Below are positions 38,537 through 46,704 of a stretch of DNA of 64,000 bases, in pieces. Below the pieces are notes generated by a model. The model was not told the origin of the DNA. It saw nothing but the letters and a program-made list of their open reading frames with translations, and did not search any database. This stretch comes from Streptomyces kurssanovii (GTDB taxonomy: Bacteria > Actinomycetota > Actinomycetes > Streptomycetales > Streptomycetaceae): contig NZ_BMTN01000006.1 of NCBI RefSeq assembly GCF_014649695.1, forward strand, positions 62,001 to 126,000, read 5' to 3'. How positions within the stretch are numbered: the first letter of the stretch is position 1; every line of letters begins with the position of its first letter. A program made the translations under genes and the position numbers.

Positions 38537-39580
38537 TCAGGAATCTGCCACTTCAGCACTGTCCGGATTCGCCGGCACGGCGCTCGTATCGGGGATCAGG
38601 CCCTGCTGAGCGAGGAGAAGTCCGGCCTGGAAGCGGCTGGTGGCGCCGACTTCCTCCATGATGGCGGAGATGTGGCGACGGCAGGTGCGGGTCGCCATGC
38701 CGAGCCGGCGCGCGATGCCCTCGTCCTTGAGGCCTTTCGCCATGAGCCGGGTGATCGAAACCCGCAGATCCTCGGTGATCTGCTGGTATTCGGCGGTCCT
38801 GCCCATTTCGAACGGCTGGCTCGCCTGCCAGATGGACTCGAAGGACCGGCAGAGATAGGCCACGACCGTGGGATCGGTGACGAGGGCGGCGCCCGGCGGC
38901 TCCTTGCCGGTGCGTTCCTTCGGAATGAAGGCGAACGTGCGGTCGTAGATGATGAGCCGCTCCGACAGTTCCTCCGCGGTCCGTACCTCCGCGCCCTGTG
39001 CGCAGATCTGGCGCACATAGGTACGCGTGGCGAGGCTCGCGCGGGCGGTGTTCTGATAGAGCGTGCGGATGCGGATACCGCGTTTTCTCATCTCGAGCGT
39101 CTGCAGGAGGTCCTGCTCCAGCAGTTCGGCGCTGCGGCCGCCGCCGGGCTGGAGGCTGATGCGCTCCTCCGTGCAGCGCCGGCGGGCGAGGTCGATCTCG
39201 CGCCGGACGTCCTCGAAGTCGTCGAGGACCCGGATCGGCACATCGTCGGACGTGGACCGGGCCCGGGAGCGGTACACCTCCGAGAGGACCCGCAACTCCT
39301 GGTGTATGCCGGCGATCTCGCGGCGACGCTGGGCGATGGACAGCTCGAGCGGCGTGACCAGTTCGGCTTCGGCGATGTCCGGATCGAGAGCGGCCACGAC
39401 ACGGCCGTTCGCCGATACGGCGAGCAGCCGGAGATCCTGCAGTGCCTCGCGGGCCTCACTGATCACCTGGACTTCGACACCCAGGCGACCTGCGATCTCC
39501 TCGTCCTTGAACGTTCCGTTACGCAATGCGTATTCGTAGACCTCGGCCGCGACGCCACCCAGCAGTTGATGCTCCCCCAT
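38537..39580 (-). CDS. LuxR-type regulator with TrmB-like N-terminus (left-end cluster regulator)
   Basis: Protein of 347 residues. The N-terminus (LLGGVAAEVYEYALRNGTFKDEEIAGRLGVEVQVISEAREALQDLRLL) is a winged-helix domain of TrmB type. The middle is helical, and the C-terminus (VSITRLMAKGLKDEGIARRLGMATRTCRRHISAIMEEVGATSRFQAGLLLAQQGL) is a LuxR helix-turn-helix. There is no AAA ATPase or receiver domain. A protein with the same layout (47406-48389) sits inside the main operon. It is divergent from the small secreted-looking peptide gene, with a 162-bp shared promoter region. Confidence 0.9.
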   Translation of the reverse strand: MGEHQLLGGVAAEVYEYALRNGTFKDEEIAGRLGVEVQVISEAREALQDLRLLAVSANGRVVAALDPDIAEAELVTPLELSIAQRRREIAGIHQELRVLSEVYRSRARSTSDDVPIRVLDDFEDVRREIDLARRRCTEERISLQPGGGRSAELLEQDLLQTLEMRKRGIRIRTLYQNTARASLATRTYVRQICAQGAEVRTAEELSERLIIYDRTFAFIPKERTGKEPPGAALVTDPTVVAYLCRSFESIWQASQPFEMGRTAEYQQITEDLRVSITRLMAKGLKDEGIARRLGMATRTCRRHISAIMEEVGATSRFQAGLLLAQQGLIPDTSAVPANPDSAEVADS

Positions 39581-39742
39581 AGGTCACCAACCCCAGCTAA
39601 TTGCCCGATTTGTCGCTATCCACTTGCTGCCGCTCCATCATAGGACACTCCATGCCACTCGAACTCGATCTTCACTAGTGCCACCTTGTTCTTGCGGCCG
39701 GAGAGGGCGCGCATCGGATGAACAACGAGAGGGAAATACACG

Positions 39743-39940
39743 ATGGCGAAGGCACACCGTTTCCTGGCTCATGGAATCTCGGTGACCGTGCTGGCGCTCG
39801 CGGTGATCCATTCCATGGCAGGGGTGACCACGTCCGTTCCCGAAGGCAACTCGTTATCCGGGGTCATTCTCGCGGACGACAAGTGGGACTCCCCGATGCC
39901 GGGTGAGGGATCGACCACCGCCGAGCGTGATCAGTACTGA
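39743..39940 (+). CDS. small secreted-looking peptide (65 residues) with a TTA codon
   Basis: A 65-residue product starting MAKAHRFLAHGISVTVLALA, that is, a basic N-terminus and a hydrophobic segment to about residue 27, then an acidic tail ending with DDKWDSPMPGEG and ERDQY. The Shine-Dalgarno GAGAGGGAA lies about 6 bases before the ATG. One codon is TTA (39854-39856, Leu38), so translation would need the bldA tRNA. It is divergent from a LuxR-type regulator at the cluster edge. It could be a signal or precursor peptide; I recognise no family. Confidence 0.7.
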   Translation: MAKAHRFLAHGISVTVLALAVIHSMAGVTTSVPEGNSLSGVILADDKWDSPMPGEGSTTAERDQY

Positions 39941-39968
39941 CCCAGTGGTACAGGCCAAAGGAGTATTG

Positions 39969-40055
39969 ATGTCGGGGAATATGCCAATGGCCGGACGGCC
40001 CGAGGCAGTCGGAGCCACATGCGGCACTCTCCACTGGCCGCGGCGCTGCCGTTGA
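39969..40055 (+). CDS. possible 28-residue peptide ORF
   Basis: Twenty-nine codons including the stop. The ATG at 39969 is five bases after a perfect AAAGGAG. The product starts MSGNMPMAGRPEAVGATCGT and has two cysteines and one tryptophan near the C-terminus (LHWPRRCR). It begins 28 bases after the 65-residue peptide gene and ends just before a strong terminator, so the two could be one transcript. It is too short for similarity to decide; the ribosome binding site is the main support. Confidence 0.4.
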   Translation: MSGNMPMAGRPEAVGATCGTLHWPRRCR

Positions 40056-40066
40056 CTCGAGGCTCG

Positions 40067-40101
40067 GTGACGGCCCGCCGTTCACTTCGGCGGGCCGTCA
40101 C
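40067..40101. terminator. strong bidirectional hairpin at the end of the main cluster operon
   Basis: A perfect 14-bp stem GTGACGGCCCGCCG (40067-40080) / CGGCGGGCCGTCAC (40088-40101) with a 7-base loop. It separates the plus-strand peptide genes from the minus-strand oxygenase gene and probably ends both transcripts, marking the left end of the long operon. Confidence 0.88.
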
Positions 40102-40159
40102 AGCCGTCCGGGCCCGGTTCCGGGCACCCCCCCGGCCGGCGGCCGGAACAGGGTCCGGG

Positions 40160-41218
40160 TCAGAAGTGGACGCGCCGGTTCTGTGGCGTCACCCGGTACC
40201 GGATGTCCCACAGGCTGCGCCGCACATACGTGCGCTGCAGCCATCGGTCCCGCCCGTCGTGGCGCGCGCCGAACCGCGACCTCGCGTGCACGCCCTTGCG
40301 GTTGTTGACCAGAAGCGCTTGCCCCGGCTCCAGCCGCACCGGGTGCGCCACCTCGCGGCACGTCTCCTGGAGCCGCTCGAAGGCGGCCGCCGCCGCCTCG
40401 CTCAGCGCGCGAACACCGTTGGCCGACACGGTGATCTCCGGGAAGTCCTCGGCACCGCTGATGATCGGGACCGGATCGGACAGCACCTCCGCACCGCCCG
40501 CGGCGCTGCGGGTGTAGCTGCCCGGCGCGTTGAGCCGGAACAGCGGACTGCGCAGCAGGCGCAGCTCGTCGTCCGGCAGCCGGCCGCAGATGTCGCGGGC
40601 GTCGGCGTAATAGGTGACCGCGGCACCGAGAGGGTCACCGCGCAGGCAGTTGAGCACCAGGAAGTCCGGATTGGCGACGTCGTACCGGCCCGTCGGGTCG
40701 TAGGTGATGTCGCTGTGGAAGTTCAGGAAGACCGCCGAGCTCTGGTTGGTCTGGGTCCGCTCGCCGCCGGCCACCGGCACGATGTCGTGGATCAGCCGGC
40801 CGTCCTTCTCCGTGAGCACACCCAGGGGTTCGCCGAGCAGTCCCGTCAGCCCCAGCAGCACCCCCTCGGAGACGAAGCCGCGTTTGGCGCGGCTCGGCCC
40901 GCCGTCGTCGGGCGTCGGCGGCAGCACGGCGTCGACGGGGAGGTTCCGCACCAGGGCGACACCGGCCGTGTCGATGTGCCGGCCGAAGTCCATGACGGCC
41001 TGCAGCAGTTCGGTGGGCAGCGCCGCGAACACCTGGTGGCACCGCGCGGTGGCCCGGTCGATGTCCTCGCTCGGATCGGGCAGCCGGGAGAGACCGGCGT
41101 GGAGCGTGTCCCGCACCGCGTCGGGGAGTACCAGGTCGAGACGGGTCGCGGCGCCGGGCCCCTCGGGCCTGCCGTACGGGCCGAGGGGCTCCCCGTGGAC
41201 CGGGAATGCCGTCACCAC
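40160..41218 (-). CDS. Fe(II)/2-oxoglutarate oxygenase (clavaminate synthase/AsnO/VioC-like)
   Basis: Cytoplasmic oxygenase of about 352 residues that would hydroxylate or otherwise oxidise a free amino acid. The metal ligands appear as HSD in FLNFHSDITYDP and the distal His in GVHARSRFG; the arginine for 2-oxoglutarate follows in RWLQRTYVRR. Overall layout (CREVAHPVRLEPGQALLVNNRKGVHARSRF) matches the TauD/TfdA-like group with asparagine and arginine beta-hydroxylases. Start GTG at 41218 (41215 possible), five bases after the kinase stop. Its place after the kinase and Asd genes suggests it tailors the amino acid made by the cluster. Confidence 0.88.
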   Translation of the reverse strand: MVTAFPVHGEPLGPYGRPEGPGAATRLDLVLPDAVRDTLHAGLSRLPDPSEDIDRATARCHQVFAALPTELLQAVMDFGRHIDTAGVALVRNLPVDAVLPPTPDDGGPSRAKRGFVSEGVLLGLTGLLGEPLGVLTEKDGRLIHDIVPVAGGERTQTNQSSAVFLNFHSDITYDPTGRYDVANPDFLVLNCLRGDPLGAAVTYYADARDICGRLPDDELRLLRSPLFRLNAPGSYTRSAAGGAEVLSDPVPIISGAEDFPEITVSANGVRALSEAAAAAFERLQETCREVAHPVRLEPGQALLVNNRKGVHARSRFGARHDGRDRWLQRTYVRRSLWDIRYRVTPQNRRVHF

Positions 41219-41222
41219 GTCC

Positions 41223-42320
41223 TCACACCCCTGCCAGCGCGGCCGCGTCCCTCGGCTGCGGGAAGTCCATCCCGTCGTGCAGCCGCTGCGCCAGATGGAG
41301 CGCGTCCTCGCCGCTCTCGGCGAGATGCATCGTGACCTTGCTGCCCCGCACCTCGGCGACGGGCACACCCATCTGCCGGCCCGGCCCGACCCCGGCCCTG
41401 CGCTGGACGGCCTCCACGTCGACGTAGCCGCCGACCACCGCGACCCCAGGCCGTCCCGTGAGCCGCACCGTGTCGATACCGGCGCCGTGGAAGGCGTTGT
41501 GTGCCGCGTCGGCATGGGCGTCGTCGGGATATCCGAGCACCACGGAACGCTGGTTGAAGACCACGGCGGACATCTGGGTGCCCTCTCCGCTGATGGTCGT
41601 CCCGGCGGAGAACGGGGCGCGGTTGTAGCGGAGCACGATCTCGATGCGGTGCCGCAGCGCGAGCTGCACGGCGCGCCGGTGCAGGACCTTGGCCCCGTAC
41701 AGCGACATCAGGGCCGCCATGTTGTACGAGACCCGGGGCAGGATGCGGGCTCCGGCGATCAGATGCGGATCGGAGGTGTAGATGCCGTCGACGTCCGAAT
41801 GGATCTCGCAGACGGTGCTCCCGACCGCCCGGGCCACCGCCAGGGCCGACAGGTCGGAGCTGTTCTTGCCGAGCCAGGTCGGCCGTCCTTCCCCGTCGAC
41901 GGCCTGTCCCCCGGGTACAACGACGACCTCGTGCTCCGACAGCGCCCGGCGCAGCGGCGCCGGATCGGTCCTGACGACGCGTGCCCACAGGAAGGAGTTG
42001 TCGGTGGTCAGGCCGAGCTGGTGGCCGGCGAGCACCGTGGCCGTGCGGCCCCTGCGGTGCAGTGCGGCGGCCAGCAGATGGGCGCTGACGAGATCGCCGG
42101 TCGCCAGCATGCCGGCGGAAGTGGCGTCCTCGGGCCGGGGATTGACCTCGTGCAGGCGGCCCCGCAGGCCCTCGGTCTCGCCCTGCATCGCACTGACCAC
42201 GACGGCCATCGGACGTTCCCCGCGGCGGAGGCGTTCCCCGAGCCCGGCCGCGAGTTCGTCGTAGGCGGCGTGGGTGCGGAAGGTGGAGCCGCCGAATTTC
42301 AGTACCACCGGTCCGTTCAC
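41223..42320 (-). CDS. aspartokinase, divergent, within the cluster
   Basis: Kinase of 365 residues for the beta-carboxylate of aspartate or an analogue. It has KFGGST at residues 8-13, CEIHSDVDGIYTSDPHLI, and SLYGAKVLHRRAVQLA, all aspartokinase signatures. The phosphate-binding loop reads WLGKNSSDLSALA where housekeeping enzymes have TLGRGGSDTTA. After about residue 250 only a shrunken, divergent ACT region remains, so lysine/threonine feedback may be lost. It overlaps the Asd gene by ATGA. The combination suggests supply of a beta-semialdehyde, from aspartate or from 3-methylaspartate made by the mutase. Confidence 0.88.
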   Translation of the reverse strand: MNGPVVLKFGGSTFRTHAAYDELAAGLGERLRRGERPMAVVVSAMQGETEGLRGRLHEVNPRPEDATSAGMLATGDLVSAHLLAAALHRRGRTATVLAGHQLGLTTDNSFLWARVVRTDPAPLRRALSEHEVVVVPGGQAVDGEGRPTWLGKNSSDLSALAVARAVGSTVCEIHSDVDGIYTSDPHLIAGARILPRVSYNMAALMSLYGAKVLHRRAVQLALRHRIEIVLRYNRAPFSAGTTISGEGTQMSAVVFNQRSVVLGYPDDAHADAAHNAFHGAGIDTVRLTGRPGVAVVGGYVDVEAVQRRAGVGPGRQMGVPVAEVRGSKVTMHLAESGEDALHLAQRLHDGMDFPQPRDAAALAGV

Positions 42321-43375
42321 CGGGTGCCTCCCGCCATGAAGCCGTGCCGGAGAACGTACTCGGCCACCTGGATGGCGTTGAGCGCGGCGCCGACGCGGAG
42401 GTTGTCGGAGACCAGCCAGAGCCAGAAGCCGCGCGGGTTGTCCCGGGTCACGCGGATCCGGCCGACGTGCACATGGTCGGGGTGCCCGGCCCGTAGCGGG
42501 GTCGGGAAGGCCCCTGGATTCTCCGCGTCGTGCACGGTGACCTCGGGCAGACCGGCGAGCAGGGCGACGAGCTCCTCGCGGTCGACCGGAGCGCCGGCCT
42601 CCACCCAGACCGCCTCGGAGTGGGAGTTGACCACGGGTACGCGTACGCAGGTGGCGGTGAGGTCCAGATGGGGACGGTCGAGGATCTTCCGCGACTCCTG
42701 GAGCATCTTCTGCTCCTCCAGGGTGAACCCGGTGTCCAGGAGGCGGTCGATGGACGGGACCACGTTGAAGGCGAGCGGCGGCTTGAAACGCTCGGCGGGC
42801 AGCTCGGCGTCCGGATCGCGCAGCGCCAGCTCGGTGCCCTCCAGCAGTTCCTCGATGCCGTGGTGGCCCTGGCCGGAGGCGGCCTGGTAGGTGCTGGCCA
42901 CCACCTGGCGGATGCCCCAGCGGCGTTCGACCGGTTGCAGCACCCGCACCAGCGGGATGGTGGAGCAGTTGGGGTTGGCGACGATGCCGCTCTCAGGACG
43001 CCGCTCCAGTACGTGGGCGTTGACCTGCGGGACCACCAGGGGTGTGTCCGGGTCCATGCGGAAGGCGTTGGTGTTGTCGATCACGAGCGTGCCCTTGGCC
43101 GCCGCGACGGGCACCCACTCTGCGCTGATCGGGGTGCCTGCGGAGAAGAAGGCGATATCGGCCCGGCCGAAGTCGAAGTCCTCCAGGTCCTGGACGGCGT
43201 ACGGCCGGCCGTCGACCATGAGCTCCCGGCCCGCGCTGCGGGCCGAGGCCACCAGATGCATCTCGCGGTAGTGCAGCGACCTCTCCTCGATCAGCTCGAT
43301 GAGGGTGTTGCCCACCACTCCGGTCGCACCGACGATGGCGATGCGCGGGGCTGCTGGGTCGGTGACGAGCGTCAT
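42317..43375 (-). CDS. asd: aspartate-semialdehyde dehydrogenase
   Basis: NADPH-dependent reductase of 352 residues that turns an aspartyl phosphate into the semialdehyde. It has the nucleotide-binding GATGVVGNTLIELIEER, the catalytic Cys in GIVANPNCSTIPLV, and the His region AGHPDHVHVGRIRVTRDN. The start ATG at 43375 (MTLVTDPAAPRIAIVGATG) is clear. It is coupled to the kinase by ATGA. A housekeeping Asd should exist elsewhere on the chromosome, so this is probably a pathway copy; its substrate could carry a 3-methyl group. Confidence 0.95.
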   Translation of the reverse strand: MTLVTDPAAPRIAIVGATGVVGNTLIELIEERSLHYREMHLVASARSAGRELMVDGRPYAVQDLEDFDFGRADIAFFSAGTPISAEWVPVAAAKGTLVIDNTNAFRMDPDTPLVVPQVNAHVLERRPESGIVANPNCSTIPLVRVLQPVERRWGIRQVVASTYQAASGQGHHGIEELLEGTELALRDPDAELPAERFKPPLAFNVVPSIDRLLDTGFTLEEQKMLQESRKILDRPHLDLTATCVRVPVVNSHSEAVWVEAGAPVDREELVALLAGLPEVTVHDAENPGAFPTPLRAGHPDHVHVGRIRVTRDNPRGFWLWLVSDNLRVGAALNAIQVAEYVLRHGFMAGGTR

Positions 43376-43475
43376 CAGACTCCTCCGATCTGTACGGGTC
43401 CGGCTGCGGGTGCCAGAACTGCTCGTACGGCTTCCAGGACGGGACCTGTGGGGCCGCACACCCGTGACGGCGGCG

Positions 43476-44441
43476 TCATCGACGCACCGCCTCGGCCTTC
43501 GGCGGGGCGGTGGGCGCGGGCTTCTGTGCCGTCCGCCGGCGCCCGCCGGGCAGCAGGGGCAGCCGGCCGAGGTTCACGGCGAGGGCGGCCGCGGCGATCA
43601 GCGCGACGCCGAGGGCCTGGAGGGCATCGATGCGATGCCCGTAGACGGTGAAGTCCACGAGGATCGCCACCGCCGGATACACGAAGGACAGCACCGCGAT
43701 CCGGTCGGTGGCCAGCTTCTGGTACGAGGAGTACAGAAGGATGTACATCACACAGGTGTGGATCACCCCGAGGCCCACGAGCCAGCCCCAGCGGGCGTCG
43801 AGACCGGCGGTGTCGCCGAGCCGTGTGAACGGCAGCAACAGCGGGATGCCGACCAGCACCTGGACGAGAGCGGTGACTTCGGGGCGCAGCGTGGTCAGCC
43901 GCTTGGCGATGACCGTGGCGAAGGCGTAGAAGAGCGCCGCCACCAGCGCCTCGCCGACGCCCAGCAGGTAGCCGTCGCTGCCGCCGAGGTCGGCACCCGG
44001 CAGATCCGCCACCAGCACCACACCGGCGAAGGCGGCGAGGATCCAGCCGGCCCGGTACCGGTCGAGCCGCTCCTTGAAGAGGATCACCCCCAGCAGCACC
44101 ACGTAGAAGGGCTGGGTGTGGTAGACGACGGTGGCCACGGATATCGACGTACGGCTGTACGCGTCGAACAGCAGCACCCAGTTGAAGACGATGAACACGC
44201 CGCCGAGGGCGGCGAGCGCCAGGGTGCCCCGGGTCAGCCGGGTGTTCTTCAGATAGCCGCGGAACAGGCAGTACCCGGCCAGGGCCAGGGCGCCGAAGAG
44301 GCACCGGAAGAAGACGACGTTGAAGGAGGAGGCGCCGGACTCCAGGACGAACACACCCAGGGTCCCCGACAGCCCCATGGCCGCGATGAGCTGGACGGCG
44401 CCTCTGCGCTGCCGGTCGGCCGGTACGGCCTCGTTGGTCAT
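43476..44441 (-). CDS. EamA/DMT-family transporter
   Basis: Integral membrane protein of 321 residues with about ten hydrophobic helices arranged as two EamA repeats (FFRCLFGALALAGYCLFRGYLKNT... and ALVAALFYAFATVIAKRLTTLRPEV...). Several EamA carriers export amino acids or metabolites. Its place between asd and the solute-binding-like gene suggests that it exports the cluster's product, an intermediate or excess amino acid. Stand-alone start ATG at 44441; a 22-bp direct repeat lies upstream. Confidence 0.93.
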   Translation of the reverse strand: MTNEAVPADRQRRGAVQLIAAMGLSGTLGVFVLESGASSFNVVFFRCLFGALALAGYCLFRGYLKNTRLTRGTLALAALGGVFIVFNWVLLFDAYSRTSISVATVVYHTQPFYVVLLGVILFKERLDRYRAGWILAAFAGVVLVADLPGADLGGSDGYLLGVGEALVAALFYAFATVIAKRLTTLRPEVTALVQVLVGIPLLLPFTRLGDTAGLDARWGWLVGLGVIHTCVMYILLYSSYQKLATDRIAVLSFVYPAVAILVDFTVYGHRIDALQALGVALIAAAALAVNLGRLPLLPGGRRRTAQKPAPTAPPKAEAVRR

Positions 44442-44459
44442 ACGCCTCGACTCCCTCTC

Positions 44460-44510
44460 GGTGACGTTCGGATCGGTGCGGGCGGATCGGTGACGTTCGG
44501 ATCGGTGCGG
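44460..44510. repeat. 22-bp direct repeat in the EamA promoter region
   Basis: Two exact copies of a 22-bp sequence that begins GGTGACGTTCGGATCGGTGC occur at 44460-44481 and 44489-44510, with a period of 29 bases. They lie in the 90-bp gap between the solute-binding-like gene and the EamA gene. The role is unclear: it may be a binding site pair or a simple duplication. Confidence 0.7.
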
Positions 44511-44530
44511 TCAGGCGGAGATCGGTGGGG

Positions 44531-45451
44531 TCAGTGCAGCGGGACGGCGTAGTGCAGGCCACCCGCGGTCCACAGCTCGTTCACCCCCCTGGGCACGTCG
44601 AGGCCCGACGCGGCGCCCAGGTTCCGTTCGTAGACGTCGGCGTACGTGCCCACTGCGGACAGGACCCGGTCGGCCCACTTCTCGTCCAGTCCGGCCGACG
44701 GCCCGTGGGGGCCCGCCAGCCGGGCCGCGTCCTCGGGGCCCTCGTGCTCGGCGGCCACCAGCAGTTGGAGCACCCACCGGACGAGCCGGAACCAGTGCGG
44801 ATCGGCCTCGTGGACCGCCGCCGCCATGGGCTCCCGGGAGATCGACACCGGGAGGATCCGGTGGTCCCGCGGCCGCGGCAGGCTCGCCCTGGCGCCGGCC
44901 AGCGCCGTGCGGTCCAGCACATAGGCGGCGCAGTCCCCGCTCGCGTAGGCGGCCAGCGCGTCGGCGGGGTCGTCGAAGCCGACGGGTTCGACGTCAAGGC
45001 CCCGGCGGCCGTACCACGACTCGAGGTTGACCACGGTGGTGCAGCCGTTGTGGACGGCGAGACGCCGGCCCGCGAGGTCCGCGGGATCACCGGCACCGTC
45101 GGCCGCGCGCACGAGGAAGCCCTCGCCGTCGTAGCAGGTGATGCCGGCGAAGAGCACCGCACCGGCCGCCTCACGGCCCATCGTCCAGGTCAGGTTGCAC
45201 ACCGTGAGATCGGCCCGGCCCGACTCCAGGGTGCGCAGCCGGTCGGTGGCGCGTACCGGGACCCAGTCGACCGCGTCCGCGTCCCCGAGGGCGGCCGCGG
45301 CCACGGCGCGGGCGATGTCGGTGTCGAGCCCCGTCCACAGCCCGGCGGGCGTGCGCAGCGACAGACCGCGGACGCCCTGGGAGACGGCGACGCGCACGGC
45401 GCCGCGGACCTTGGCGGCCCGGAGGGTGGCGGTGGTGGCCGGGCGGCTCAT
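44531..45451 (-). CDS. AapJ-like amino-acid-binding-fold protein without signal peptide
   Basis: Protein of 306 residues with the fold of ABC solute-binding proteins for polar amino acids. Residues about 35-160 follow the AapJ pattern (LWTGLDTDIARAVAAAALGDADAVDWVPV, then RLRTLESGRADLTVCNLTWTMGREAAGAVLFAGITCYDGEGFLV). The N-terminus (MSRPATTATLRAAKVRG) has no signal sequence or lipobox, and no ABC permease or ATPase is nearby, so it is probably cytoplasmic. It may have become an enzyme, as in cyclohexadienyl dehydratase, or a carrier. Its start overlaps the mutase E stop (ATGA), inside the mutSE operon. Confidence 0.8.
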   Translation of the reverse strand: MSRPATTATLRAAKVRGAVRVAVSQGVRGLSLRTPAGLWTGLDTDIARAVAAAALGDADAVDWVPVRATDRLRTLESGRADLTVCNLTWTMGREAAGAVLFAGITCYDGEGFLVRAADGAGDPADLAGRRLAVHNGCTTVVNLESWYGRRGLDVEPVGFDDPADALAAYASGDCAAYVLDRTALAGARASLPRPRDHRILPVSISREPMAAAVHEADPHWFRLVRWVLQLLVAAEHEGPEDAARLAGPHGPSAGLDEKWADRVLSAVGTYADVYERNLGAASGLDVPRGVNELWTAGGLHYAVPLH

Positions 45452-46704
45452 GACAGGCTCCCGAGCGGTTCGCGTTCCGGCCGGTCGAAGCGGCGCCGGT
45501 TGAAGGTGAGCAGTTCGGTGAGGCGCCGCGCGGTGAGGGGACCGCTCTCGGGCACGGCTGTCACGGGCATGCCGCCCGCGTCGCTCCAGCTGAGCACGGA
45601 GCGTGCGTCGATGGTGGCCCTTGCGCGGTTGGCGTTGTCGGGGTGCGGGCAGAACGGCACATCGAGGATGCCGCGGGCGAAGGCCGCGATCAGGCACCCG
45701 CCGATGCTGCCGCCGAGTTCGAGGGTGGCGTCGACGAGGGCCCTCGCCTCTTCGTACAGGCCCGTGGACGTCGGCGCCGGGCCGCCGTTCGCGTCGGTGG
45801 CGTCGGCCACCGAGCGGGCGAAGGCGATCGCCGCCGCGTTCTCCTCGATCGTGGGGATGCGGTGCGCCTCGGCCGGGGTCTTGACGATCAGCCGGTCGGC
45901 GCCGCCCTGCACGGCGAGCGGGACGCTCTCGGCGAGCAGCCGGCGGCTGCCGTCGACGGTGCGGGGGAAGACGCCCATGAAGGTGTAGAGGACGATGTGG
46001 TGGTCGCCGCCGGCCAGCCGCTCGTCGGCGAGACGTCGTAACGCGGCGAGGGCCTCCCGGTCCTGCCCCGGGTGGACCTGCTGGGCGTAGCTGAGCGAGA
46101 CGCCCGTCAGCCCGTGCTCCTGGAAGAACATCGCCTCCAGCACTCCGAGGGCGACCAGCAGCGACGGCGGGCACAACTGGCCCAGCATGCAGCCGCCGAA
46201 CGTCTCCACATGCATCGGTACGGGCTGTGCCGCGAGCAGTTCGCAGCCGGCGCTCCATTCACGCACCGCCTGTCCGAGCGGAACCCGGCTGTAGGGCAGG
46301 CAGTACGAGACGGGCCCGCCCTCCGTGGCATCCGCGCCGGCCCTGACCATGGCGTCGAACACCCGCAGCGGGCGGGGGGTGCCGTGCCGGACCTGGACCG
46401 GGAAGCCGGACGAGGACGTCTCCTCCAGCATGGCCCGCACCGCGGGCACGCCGTGAGCGATGAGCGGGAAGCCGTTGAGGCTCTCGGGGTGCTCGCGCAG
46501 GGTGCGGCGGGCGGCGGTGAAGTCATGGCAGCGGGTGTAGCTGTCCAGTGTGATCGTGCCGGCCGTGAAGGGACCGGCGTCCCGTACGGCGCGCAGCCCG
46601 GCGCGCATGCGGTCGAGTCCACCGAAGCCCATGCGGGCCTGGATGACGAGATGTCCCGCGCGGCGCGCTTCGCTCACCATGCCGGTGAACCGGTCGGTCT
46701 CCAT
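45448..46704 (-). CDS. methylaspartate (glutamate) mutase, large E subunit
   Basis: Catalytic TIM-barrel subunit of 418 residues for the B12-dependent isomerisation of L-glutamate to (2S,3S)-3-methylaspartate. Recognisable segments are IQARMGFGGLDRMRAGLR, EGGPVSYCLPYSRVPL, and ETFGGCMLGQLCPP. It is somewhat shorter than clostridial GlmE (about 480). The ATG at 46704 shares one base with the mutS stop (TGATG). One codon is TTA (46039-46041, Leu222), so expression should depend on bldA. The product would feed a methylaspartate-derived pathway with the downstream kinase and Asd. Confidence 0.93.
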   Translation of the reverse strand: METDRFTGMVSEARRAGHLVIQARMGFGGLDRMRAGLRAVRDAGPFTAGTITLDSYTRCHDFTAARRTLREHPESLNGFPLIAHGVPAVRAMLEETSSSGFPVQVRHGTPRPLRVFDAMVRAGADATEGGPVSYCLPYSRVPLGQAVREWSAGCELLAAQPVPMHVETFGGCMLGQLCPPSLLVALGVLEAMFFQEHGLTGVSLSYAQQVHPGQDREALAALRRLADERLAGGDHHIVLYTFMGVFPRTVDGSRRLLAESVPLAVQGGADRLIVKTPAEAHRIPTIEENAAAIAFARSVADATDANGGPAPTSTGLYEEARALVDATLELGGSIGGCLIAAFARGILDVPFCPHPDNANRARATIDARSVLSWSDAGGMPVTAVPESGPLTARRLTELLTFNRRRFDRPEREPLGSLS

